20,984 bases of DNA. Origin: AP-16 sp036395835. GTDB taxonomy: Bacteria > Pseudomonadota > Alphaproteobacteria > Rhizobiales > Xanthobacteraceae. This document shows positions 6,714 to 13,886 of this stretch, in pieces (the first letter of the stretch is position 1; each line of letters starts with the position of its first letter). The notes beneath the pieces are model-generated. The model had not been told where the DNA came from. It ran no database searches and saw nothing but the letters and a program-made list of their open reading frames with translations. Position numbers and translations under genes: made by a program. The stretch lies in NCBI GenBank assembly GCA_036395835.1, contig DASWCW010000031.1:1-20984 (forward strand), read 5' to 3'.

Positions 6714-6925
6714 CAGCTCTTCTCGTTCCGACCGGCCGGATCTTCGCAGCGCCAGCGCACCGCCGTCCATTTCGGGTGCTCGCCGATCCATTGCGCGATG
6801 TACGGTTGCGCCGCGAGCGTGCACTGCCGCAGCGAGCCGCTCCATGCGAACTGCAGATGCTGCTCCTCGCAAACGTTCATGTGCGCCGTCGCGCAGACCG
6901 TCACAATCAGCTCGATCAGTCCCAT
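6713..6925 (-). CDS. 70-residue conserved small protein of unknown function
   Basis: Starts MGLIELIVTVCATAHMNVC with GGGAG seven bases upstream, ends one base into the folP start. Four cysteines (in TVCATA, NVCEEQ, RQCTLA and RWRCED) and a tryptophan-rich second half (QFAWSG, QWIGEHPKWTAVRW) give it the look of a small disulfide- or metal-containing domain. The first stretch is mildly hydrophobic but has no charged n-region, so secretion is uncertain. I have the impression of having seen similar proteins in other Hyphomicrobiales, but cannot name a family. Location between fhcC and folP suggests a link to C1 or pterin metabolism. Confidence 0.72.
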   Translation of the reverse strand: MGLIELIVTVCATAHMNVCEEQHLQFAWSGSLRQCTLAAQPYIAQWIGEHPKWTAVRWRCEDPAGRNEKS

Positions 6926-7006
6926 GCTCGACTCCCGCGGAACTCGTTGTTTTCGGACCAGATGCGGAAATGGCCGACGCAATCGTGGTCGTGAAGGCGA
7001 AAGGGC

Positions 7007-7822
7007 CTAACCCCGATCGTTGACGAAGAGCTCTCCCTTGCCTAGCACGGCCATATCGCCGGCCAGCCGGCGCAACTTGCCGCTCACCACCGAAGCGGCG
7101 CGTTTGCTGTACATCCTCGCAAACTCCGCGATCAGCCGCATGGCGACGAGCTCATGGCTGCCGCAATCGAGGAAGGTCGGCGAGAGTTCCTCGCAATCGC
7201 CTCCGAGCACGATCGTTCCCCGGCTCATCAGATAGCCGGGCATCACGCCGCACTTGCGGCACAGGATCAACGTGCCGGCGATCATGCGGCTGCCGGCATA
7301 AGCGCCGGAATCGCCCTCGATCATGATCATGCCCCGGCGCATGCGATCGCCGGCGCGCTCGCCGGCGTTGCCGCGAACCACGACGGTGCCGCCCCGCATC
7401 CCAACCGTCTCGCCGGGCAGCGGGCCACCGAGCCTTTCTCCCGCCTTCCCGAAAATCTCGATGCGGCCCCCGCTCATGCCGGAGGCTGCCCACGCGCCGG
7501 CGTTGCCCTCGATCGCGAGCCGGCCGCCCCGCATGCCTCGGCCGGCCTGAATGCCGACATCGCCCTCGACCAGAATCTCTCCGTCGCGCAGGCCCTGCCC
7601 GATCCGGTCGAGGCGCTCGCAAGCGCCCTCGATGCGCATCTGGTCGGCATCACCGGCACGCAGTCGAAACGCATCGCCGACCGTCACGCGCTGCTTCGTC
7701 GTCTGCAACTCGATCCGCTCGATTTCGGTCGCCGCTTTGCCTGCGAGCAGATGCGGCACCAGCGGCGAAAGGTCGAGCCGCTGGTCCGGCCGCTGCCGCA
7801 AGCTCAGCACCAGCGGCCTCAC
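7007..7822 (-). CDS. fhcC: formyltransferase/hydrolase complex subunit C
   Basis: 271 residues related to subunit C of archaeal formylmethanofuran dehydrogenase and to the glutamate synthase C-terminal beta-helix. The body consists of repeated GxxxGxx(M/R)xGGxxxIxGxAG units (about residues 70-220), the coils of a right-handed beta-helix. It is a structural subunit of the cytoplasmic FhcABCD complex, which transfers formyl from H4MPT to a methanofuran-type carrier and hydrolyses it to formate. The GTG start overlaps the fhcD stop (GTGA), with AAGGA upstream inside fhcD. An 81-base gap separates it from the small downstream gene. Confidence 0.94.
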   Translation of the reverse strand: MRPLVLSLRQRPDQRLDLSPLVPHLLAGKAATEIERIELQTTKQRVTVGDAFRLRAGDADQMRIEGACERLDRIGQGLRDGEILVEGDVGIQAGRGMRGGRLAIEGNAGAWAASGMSGGRIEIFGKAGERLGGPLPGETVGMRGGTVVVRGNAGERAGDRMRRGMIMIEGDSGAYAGSRMIAGTLILCRKCGVMPGYLMSRGTIVLGGDCEELSPTFLDCGSHELVAMRLIAEFARMYSKRAASVVSGKLRRLAGDMAVLGKGELFVNDRG

Positions 7823-8727
7823 GGCAACAGGTCCTTCAAATGGAAGTGATGGGGGCCGAGCTTGCCGCCGTAGTTTCCGGCACCGATGCGCACGACGCCC
7901 TGTTTGGGACCGAGCTTCACCACTGCGGCAATCGCGGCGCGCATCGCCGCGGCCACCGCCGCCGGGGTGAGCCCGTCGATGACGATCTCGAGCACCGCGG
8001 CGATGTCGGGATCGAGCGTGCTTTCGACCGCGCCCTTCAAGGTCGGGCAATACGCGTCATTGGTGGACGCGGGGGCGTTCTTGTATTTCGACCCGACCTT
8101 GGAGCCCGAGCGGGCGATACCGCCGGGAAACGGGGTGATGGCGTCGGGAACGGCTCGGATCGCTTTCACGGCCACCTCGGCGGCCGCCAGCGTCATGCCC
8201 CGCTCGTTGCCCATGAGGATCAGATTGCCGCCCCCCACGGCGTCCTTGGTGAGCCCGGTCGTCGCCTCGCAGACGAACTCGCCGTCCATGACCGGCACGC
8301 GCCAATAGCGCTTCTCGGCCAATCGCTTCGCGATCTGCCAGCCGTCGCCGAAATAGCGCAATGCGTTGCCGAGCTTGAGCTTGTCCTTGCCTGCAAGCCC
8401 CGCATAGCAGGCCGACCCCGGGCTGGTGAGCACGCATTGCGCGACCCGGGTCTGCAGCTGCTTCTGCAGCTCGGCCGTGGAGACCGCGAACAGCAGGACG
8501 CGCACGCCGGGCCGGCGATCCGGCGTTTCGCCGACCGCGAGCTCCTGGTCGATCGCCGTCTCGCAGCCGCAGCCGATCACCGAAGTGCCGAAGCCGGTCA
8601 TCGTATCCGCCGCTTGGCGCGCCCACCGCGCGCTGTCCGCCGTGATCACGATGGCCGTCGCCCGCATGCCGAACGCTTCGGCGAACGTGTCGTCCACCCG
8701 CACGCCGTTCGCGATCAGCTGTGGCAT
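7819..8727 (-). CDS. fhcD: formylmethanofuran--H4MPT formyltransferase (complex subunit D)
   Basis: 302 residues, the usual length for Ftr/FhcD. Recognisable family segments include VDDTFAEAFGMRATAIVITA at the N-terminus, SVIGCGCE, TSPGSACYAGL, FGDGWQ, CEATTGLTKDAVGGGNL, PFPGGIARSGSKVGSKY and the end GNYGGKLGPHHFHL. It moves the formyl group from N5-formyl-H4MPT to the amine of the methanofuran analogue. The ATG lies inside the end of fhcA (13-base overlap), and the stop overlaps fhcC, so the three subunits are translationally coupled. Confidence 0.96.
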   Translation of the reverse strand: MPQLIANGVRVDDTFAEAFGMRATAIVITADSARWARQAADTMTGFGTSVIGCGCETAIDQELAVGETPDRRPGVRVLLFAVSTAELQKQLQTRVAQCVLTSPGSACYAGLAGKDKLKLGNALRYFGDGWQIAKRLAEKRYWRVPVMDGEFVCEATTGLTKDAVGGGNLILMGNERGMTLAAAEVAVKAIRAVPDAITPFPGGIARSGSKVGSKYKNAPASTNDAYCPTLKGAVESTLDPDIAAVLEIVIDGLTPAAVAAAMRAAIAAVVKLGPKQGVVRIGAGNYGGKLGPHHFHLKDLLP

Positions 8728-10352
8728 GGCACCAGCTCGAACGGATCGGGCCGCTGAATGGCCCCGTCGGGCACCTTCAGGAAATCCGCGGATAACCCAT
8801 AGCGGTCCCCATAGTAGTCCTCCATGCGCCGATCGATGCCCGCTTCGTGCTCGGGGTGCACGCAGAGCGCACGGCCCCAGCGATAGCGCGTCACCTCGCC
8901 GTCGCGGACCACCAGCTCGCCGTCCTTGAACACCAGCGCGGCCGCCCGGAACATATTTGCCCGGTCGCCCGCCGGCGAATACACCGCCACGTCCGCGACC
9001 GCGCCCGGGCCGAGATGTCCGCGGTCTTGCAGTCCGAGAAGCTTTGCGGGCGCGGCCCGCGTCATCATGGCGATCTCGACGAGCGAATATTCGCGCGCGA
9101 TCGAGGCGAGCGTCGTGACCTCCAGCGCCTCCGCAGGCAATTGCGCCATCCATTCGGCGCGCAAATCGCGGTTCATCAGCAGCGCAAGAATCTCCGGATA
9201 GGTCGTGAACGGCGCGCCATTGGGATGATCGGTGGTGAAGAACACGCGTGCAGGATCCGCGATGAGCAGAAACAATTCGAGGCCCACGGCCCATTGAACT
9301 GCGTTGTGAAAATTTCCGGCCCTATAGTGGTACGGCACGATTCCGCCGCCGTTCGCATCGGTCTCGAAAATCATCCATTTTCGTGGGCTTGCCTGGGTGC
9401 GGGCATTGAACTGGCGCAGCACATCGGACGAGATCGTCACCGTCTGTCCGAACATGACCTGGCCGACGTCGATGGTCAGGTTCTCGGCAGCATTGACCGC
9501 CTCCGCGACCTGCGCGGCGGCGGACGAAAACCCGCGCGGTCCCTCGCGCCCGTAGCCATAGAATTGCAGGTGGGCCAAATGCAGCGGCAGGCCTTCGGCC
9601 GCCTCGATGGTGGCGAGCGCGGTTTCGACATTCCCCGGCAAGCCGAGATTGTTGCAATGCAGGTGCAGCGGATGCGGCACGCCGATCTCGTCGACCGCGC
9701 GCTGCAGCGTCTTGACGATCTGGCGCGAGGAGACGCCGTAGAACGGCACGATGTCGTCGAGCGAGAATTCCCGCGCATTGGCCTTGAATGCCGCCGCGCC
9801 GCCCGCATTGATGACCTTGATGCCGAGCGCGCGGGAAGCCGCAAGCGTCCAGGCCACGTAATCTGCGAGCATCGAAGGCGTCTCGTTCCTGCGCAGCAGA
9901 TCGAGCAGGAAATCGTCGTTGCCGAGCACCGCCAGAATCGCCTTGTCGATGATGGGAACGTCCGCGAGCTCCAGATGCGCGTGAAGCGCCGCGTCGGGCG
10001 CGACCGCCGGCTCGACCACACTGGTGAACCCCATTGTCGCATAGCGGCACCCGGTCTCGAACGTGGAGGAGGGAACATTCGAGAGCGGGCCCGTCGCGGG
10101 GTTGGGCGATGAAGCGCGGTGGAGTTCCGGCAACAGCAGGCGCGCCCGATTCACGTTGTCGCTGGCGATGTGAGAATGAATGTCGATCGCGCCCGCCATC
10201 ACGATCTTGCCGGTCGCATCGTAGACCTCGTCCGCACTGGCATCCCCCGGCGGCGCTTCCACGATCTTTCCGTCTCGCATCCACAGGTCGGCGACCGCGT
10301 CGCGAGCATTGGCGGGATCGATGATGCGGCCGCCTTTGATGCAGGTCAGCAA
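8715..10352 (-). CDS. fhcA: formyltransferase/hydrolase complex subunit A (amidohydrolase)
   Basis: 545 residues from the chosen TTG; amidohydrolase superfamily, homologous to FwdA/FmdA. The start LLTCIKGGRIIDPAN is the typical N-terminus, the metal motif H59-S-H61 follows GAIDI, and K190 in INAGGAAAFK occupies the region of the carboxylated lysine in archaeal homologues (my visual alignment). It hydrolyses the formylated carrier to formate. No ATG or GTG occurs at the conserved beginning; TTG at 10352 overlaps the fhcB stop by seven bases and has AGGG upstream. Reading farther upstream only runs into fhcB in another frame. An internal ATG would cut off the conserved N-terminus. Confidence 0.94.
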   Translation of the reverse strand: MLTCIKGGRIIDPANARDAVADLWMRDGKIVEAPPGDASADEVYDATGKIVMAGAIDIHSHIASDNVNRARLLLPELHRASSPNPATGPLSNVPSSTFETGCRYATMGFTSVVEPAVAPDAALHAHLELADVPIIDKAILAVLGNDDFLLDLLRRNETPSMLADYVAWTLAASRALGIKVINAGGAAAFKANAREFSLDDIVPFYGVSSRQIVKTLQRAVDEIGVPHPLHLHCNNLGLPGNVETALATIEAAEGLPLHLAHLQFYGYGREGPRGFSSAAAQVAEAVNAAENLTIDVGQVMFGQTVTISSDVLRQFNARTQASPRKWMIFETDANGGGIVPYHYRAGNFHNAVQWAVGLELFLLIADPARVFFTTDHPNGAPFTTYPEILALLMNRDLRAEWMAQLPAEALEVTTLASIAREYSLVEIAMMTRAAPAKLLGLQDRGHLGPGAVADVAVYSPAGDRANMFRAAALVFKDGELVVRDGEVTRYRWGRALCVHPEHEAGIDRRMEDYYGDRYGLSADFLKVPDGAIQRPDPFELVPCHS

Positions 10353-11452
10353 GACGATGCCCTGTCGCTCGCTAGCGCCAATGCGATCTGGCCGATCGCC
10401 TGCGCGACCGAAATCGCTTGGCTCTTCTGCTTCGCCTGGATTCGCGCCAGCGTCCCCGTCAGGGCAAAATGCTCGACCGCATCGTGGTCGAGACCCGGCC
10501 TGCCGACCGCGATATGCACCCGAGGCGGCCGCCAGCGGAAACTCGCATCCGCGCCGGTAAGCACGATGGTCGGCAAATTCCCGGCCCAATCGGGAGCCGC
10601 CGCGCGGTAGGCCGAGATCCACAGCGCACAATCCGCTTCGCCACTCTCGACGAGGCGGCTTGCCTCGAACCGCCAGGGATCGTGCTCAGGAAAGCCGCGG
10701 GCAAATCCGGTGCGCATCGGAAACCCGGTCATCCAGCCGCAAACCTCGAGCACGCCCGCGGCGTCATCGCCGGACAGCAGCGGCAATCCGGAAAAACGCG
10801 TAGTTCGGTTCAAATCGTTCACCAGACCGCAGAGCATTTCGATCGTGAGCACGTCGAGCTCCGCGGCGGACCATACGGCGACCCCGAAGCCCGCCGCGCG
10901 CAGCGCGGTCGCAAGCCGATCGACCGCGGTTGCGTCGCGCAGCTTCCGGCACGGCCGGCCGGCAAGGGTCGCGCGCAAGGCGGCGAGCACGGCCGGCAGA
11001 TCTTTTCGTGCGCGCCCGATCACGGCCTCCTGCGCATGGCGCCCTTGAGCCTTGGTCCCCGGGCAGAGCTGGAAAATCCGGCGCTGAAATCGAGCGGCGA
11101 CTTCCGGCGCCAGCCGGCGCTCGACCAGCCTGTCGTGAAGTTCCGGCCATGCGGTCTCGAGCCCTGGGCCGACCATCAGCAGCGTGTCGGCCCGCAGCGC
11201 CGCTTCGTTGGGAGTGGTGATCATCACGCCGCTCGCGCGGGCGACGTCGAGGTCGCGCAGCAGCGCCTGGGAGTGCACATGGTCGATCACGCCGCCGATC
11301 TGGGCGGCAAGCCCGATGGCGGCGCGCGCGCCGTCCACGTCGGTTCCCAGTCCGGCGACCAGCGGCAGCCGACTTGCTTTCAGCAATTTCGCAGCTTCGA
11401 TGGCGGCAGCGCGCAACGCCACGGGTCTGCCGTCGATCCAGGCGTCGGCCAT
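10346..11452 (-). CDS. fhcB: formyltransferase/hydrolase complex subunit B
   Basis: 368 residues related to the large subunit of formylmethanofuran dehydrogenase (FwdB/FmdB). Visible family segments are LPLVAGLGTDVDGARAA, IGGVIDHVHS, GVMITTPNEAA, ADTLLMVGPG, LNRTTRFSGLPL, GADDAAG-like SGDDAAGVLEVCGW and TGFPMRTGFARG. The N-terminal iron-sulfur cluster motif and the molybdenum/tungsten-pterin ligand region of the archaeal enzyme are not visible, which agrees with the bacterial complex acting as a hydrolase without redox. A GAGGAAG ribosome site precedes the ATG, 29 bases after the pcd gene. Confidence 0.94.
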   Translation of the reverse strand: MADAWIDGRPVALRAAAIEAAKLLKASRLPLVAGLGTDVDGARAAIGLAAQIGGVIDHVHSQALLRDLDVARASGVMITTPNEAALRADTLLMVGPGLETAWPELHDRLVERRLAPEVAARFQRRIFQLCPGTKAQGRHAQEAVIGRARKDLPAVLAALRATLAGRPCRKLRDATAVDRLATALRAAGFGVAVWSAAELDVLTIEMLCGLVNDLNRTTRFSGLPLLSGDDAAGVLEVCGWMTGFPMRTGFARGFPEHDPWRFEASRLVESGEADCALWISAYRAAAPDWAGNLPTIVLTGADASFRWRPPRVHIAVGRPGLDHDAVEHFALTGTLARIQAKQKSQAISVAQAIGQIALALASDRASSC

Positions 11453-11481
11453 TTCCGCTTCCTCACCGCGCGGTTGGGCGC

Positions 11482-11865
11482 TCAGGTATCATATTTGATG
11501 TAGGCGAAGCGCTGGTCCTTTTCGGGCGTTCCCTCGAGCGCGCCGCCCTGCTTGCCCGGCTGCCAGTGCACCAGTTCCTCGATCTTTTTCGCGAGCTCGA
11601 AATCCTTGTCGGTGATGCCCTTGGCGGCGTGATTCTGCAGCCGCACCTCGACCCATGCGTAGGACGCGGTGATGTCGGGATGGTGCCACGCGGCCTCGGC
11701 CAGATGCCCGACGGCGTTGATGACCATCAGCGTGCCCTTCCAGCTGTGGGTCCGATACCGGCGCCGGATCCAGCCGCCCTCCAGGTACCAATGCGGCAGG
11801 TCCTGTTTCAGCCGCGCCTCGACCTCCGCATCGCTGTACGTGCGTTCCTTTTTGGCGTCGTTCAT
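11482..11865 (-). CDS. pterin-4a-carbinolamine dehydratase family protein
   Basis: 127 residues of the PCD/DcoH family, somewhat longer than the usual 95-115 because of an extended C-terminus. The active-site motif E57...H61-H62-P63-D64 is intact, preceded by the WKGTLMVINAVGHLAEAA helix. Family members dehydrate 4a-hydroxy-tetrahydropterins. As first gene of the fhc operon it probably acts on an H4MPT intermediate or repairs a hydroxylated pterin; no phenylalanine hydroxylase is in the window to suggest the classical role. AAAGG precedes the ATG. Divergent from the RFAP synthase gene. Confidence 0.9.
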   Translation of the reverse strand: MNDAKKERTYSDAEVEARLKQDLPHWYLEGGWIRRRYRTHSWKGTLMVINAVGHLAEAAWHHPDITASYAWVEVRLQNHAAKGITDKDFELAKKIEELVHWQPGKQGGALEGTPEKDQRFAYIKYDT

Positions 11866-11902
11866 GTGACCAACCTTTGCGAACCGTCCCGCGCCGATCG
11901 CT

Positions 11903-11931
11903 TGTAGAGTTCGTCTTCAGTATTCTATCAA
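11903..11931 (-). promoter_or_regulatory. candidate promoter of the pcd-fhc operon
   Basis: On the minus strand TTGATA (11931-11926; five of six to the sigma-70 -35) is followed after 17 bases by TCTACA (11908-11903; a poor -10). Read on the plus strand, nearly the same bases give TTGTAG-18-TATCAA pointing to the RFAP synthase gene. The 102-base gap must contain both promoters. Assignment by eye only. Confidence 0.35.
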
Positions 11932-11967
11932 AAACCGTCTGATGGAAGAACACCGGGAGAAACCGAT

Positions 11968-12966
11968 TTGCGCGGCAAACCTGCGCCGACCGCGACCAGC
12001 GTCACCATCGCGGCTCCGGCGCGGCTGCATCTGGGCTTTCTCGATCCGAGCGGCGGCTTGGGGCGGCGTTTTGCCAGCATCGGGCTCGCGATCGCGGGAT
12101 TGGGCACGCGGATCAGCATCCGCACCGCAGCTTCGGCGCGCATCGAGGGCCAGGAGCACGCGCGCGTCGAGCGGCATCTCGAAGCGATGCAGCGGCATCT
12201 GCGACTGAGCGGCGCCTATGCGGCGAAGATCGAGCAAACGGTCGCCTCCCATGCGGGTCTCGGGTCCGGAACGCAGATCGCGCTCGGGGTCGCGGCGGGC
12301 ATCCGGCGCCTCCACGATCTGCCGCTCGATCTGCGCGGCGACGCCGTTCGGCTGGGGCGTGGCGGTCGCTCGGGCATCGGCATCGGCGTGTTCGATTGCG
12401 GCGGCCTGATCCTCGACGGCGGGCGCGGTCCGGAGACGACGACGCCACCGATCATCAGCCGTCTGCGATTTCCGGAGCCATGGCGCGTCATCCTGGTGCT
12501 CGATCCAAGCCGAAGCGGAGTGCATGGACCGGAAGAAAGCGCAGCCTTCGCAACGCTTCCAGCCTTCCCAGAACGGGAAGCCGCGCACCATTGCCGTCTC
12601 ATTCTCATGAAGGCATTGCCGGCGGTGGCCGAAGGCGATCTGGCGAGCTTCGGTGCCGCCATCCGGGAGCTGCAGTTACGCGTCGGGGATTATTTTGCGC
12701 CGCTTCAGGGCGGCAGCCGTTTCACCAGCCCCGATGTCGCCGACGCGCTCGCTCGCCTCGACGAGGCGGGAGCGCACGGCATCGGGCAAAGCTCATGGGG
12801 GCCGACTGGGTTTGCGTTCGCTTCGTCGGCGCGGGAGGCAAACCGGCTCGCCGCGCTTCTGCGTGGCGATGCGCGCCTGCGGGCTCTGGACATCCGCGTC
12901 TGCTCGGGGCTCAATCGCGGAGCTCAAATCGACGTGCATCCTGCGCTCGATTCGCGAAGCGAATGA
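11968..12966 (+). CDS. mptG: beta-ribofuranosylaminobenzene 5'-phosphate (RFAP) synthase
   Basis: 332 residues of the GHMP-kinase fold. It condenses 4-hydroxybenzoate or p-aminobenzoate with PRPP, the first committed step of H4MPT synthesis; the Methylobacterium extorquens homologue is known as orf4. Seen here: PARLHLGFLDPSGGLGRRF at 17-35, the GHMP glycine motif SHAGLGSGTQ at 94-103, GRSGIGIGVFDCGG, and QSSWGPTGFAF near the end. The start is TTG at 11968 with GGGAGA upstream: no ATG or GTG exists in this frame between the upstream stop at 11905 and the conserved N-terminus. First gene of the plus-strand cluster; mtdB begins 23 bases after it. Confidence 0.92.
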   Translation: MRGKPAPTATSVTIAAPARLHLGFLDPSGGLGRRFASIGLAIAGLGTRISIRTAASARIEGQEHARVERHLEAMQRHLRLSGAYAAKIEQTVASHAGLGSGTQIALGVAAGIRRLHDLPLDLRGDAVRLGRGGRSGIGIGVFDCGGLILDGGRGPETTTPPIISRLRFPEPWRVILVLDPSRSGVHGPEESAAFATLPAFPEREAAHHCRLILMKALPAVAEGDLASFGAAIRELQLRVGDYFAPLQGGSRFTSPDVADALARLDEAGAHGIGQSSWGPTGFAFASSAREANRLAALLRGDARLRALDIRVCSGLNRGAQIDVHPALDSRSE

Positions 12967-12989
12967 GATTGCTCCGGAGAAGCGGGATC

Positions 12990-13886
12990 ATGGCCGACAA
13001 ATACATTCTGCACATGGTGACGCCGCTCAAGCACATGAGCCCGTTCGACGTGAACATGGCGGTCGACGCCGGCTGCGATGCGGTCATCACCCATACGGAC
13101 GTGAGCCTCGGCGAGATTGCCGGCCTGGTGCAGGACGCCATCTTCTCTCGCCCGCCGAAGACGGGGGCGCGCACCGGGATGTTCTTCGGCGGCAAGAACG
13201 CCGTGCTCGCGCTCGACATGATGGCGCAGGCCAAGACGGCGCTGGTGCCTCCGTTCGGCTTGTCGCTGTTCGCGGATCCGGCTGGATCGTTCACCACGGC
13301 GGCGGCCTTGGTCGCCTGCGTGGAAAAAACCCTGAGGGAAAAGAAAAACCGCGATCTGCGCGGCCGAAAGGTAGCCGTGTTCGGCGCCACTGGTGTTGTA
13401 GGGTTCTCGGCCGGCGTGATTGCCGCGCTCGAGGGCGCCGAGGTCGTTCTCGTCGGCTATGATGGGATTCGCCGCGTCGGTGACGCGGCCAAGGAGATCA
13501 AGGCGCGGTTTGGCGCCGATGTCGCACCGGCCGACGGCAGCGACGACGCCAAGAAGGCGAGCATTCTTGCCAATGCCGAGGTGGTGCTCAGCGCGGGCCG
13601 GGCAGGTGTGCGCGTGCTTTCGAAAGCGCAGCTCGAAGCGGCGCGGAATCTGATCCTTGCGGCGGACGTGAATGCAGTGCCGCCTTCCGGAATCGAAGGC
13701 TTGGAGGCAAACGCGAAGGACACGCCTCTGACGTCGGCAGGCGCGCTCGGCATCGGGCCGCTGGCGATCGGCGGCATCAAATACAAGACCGAGGCCGGGC
13801 TGTTCCAAAAACTGATCGCCGCGACGAAACCCGTGCATTTCGATTTTCGCGACGCCTTTGCGCTCGCGCGTGAGCTGAATGCCTGA
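12990..13886 (+). CDS. mtdB: NAD(P)-dependent methylene-H4MPT dehydrogenase
   Basis: 298 residues. Oxidises methylene-H4MPT to methenyl-H4MPT in the cytoplasm. The N-terminus ILHMVTPLKHMSPFDVNMA, the segment TGMFFGGKNAVLALDM, FADPAGSFTTAAA and the end GIGPLAIGGIKYKTE are those of MtdB; a Rossmann nucleotide loop GATGVVG lies at 132-138. The length and segments match MtdB better than the NADP-specific MtdA. ATG at 12990 has GGAGAA upstream; an ATG nine codons earlier overlaps the RFAP synthase stop but lacks a ribosome site. The stop overlaps the next gene by eight bases. Confidence 0.96.
   Translation: MADKYILHMVTPLKHMSPFDVNMAVDAGCDAVITHTDVSLGEIAGLVQDAIFSRPPKTGARTGMFFGGKNAVLALDMMAQAKTALVPPFGLSLFADPAGSFTTAAALVACVEKTLREKKNRDLRGRKVAVFGATGVVGFSAGVIAALEGAEVVLVGYDGIRRVGDAAKEIKARFGADVAPADGSDDAKKASILANAEVVLSAGRAGVRVLSKAQLEAARNLILAADVNAVPPSGIEGLEANAKDTPLTSAGALGIGPLAIGGIKYKTEAGLFQKLIAATKPVHFDFRDAFALARELNA

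Noticed and set aside
12963..12989. Earlier ATG for mtdB overlapping the RFAP synthase stop
   Set aside because: The added residues RLLRRSGI are not part of the known MtdB start, and the ATG at 12990 has the ribosome site.
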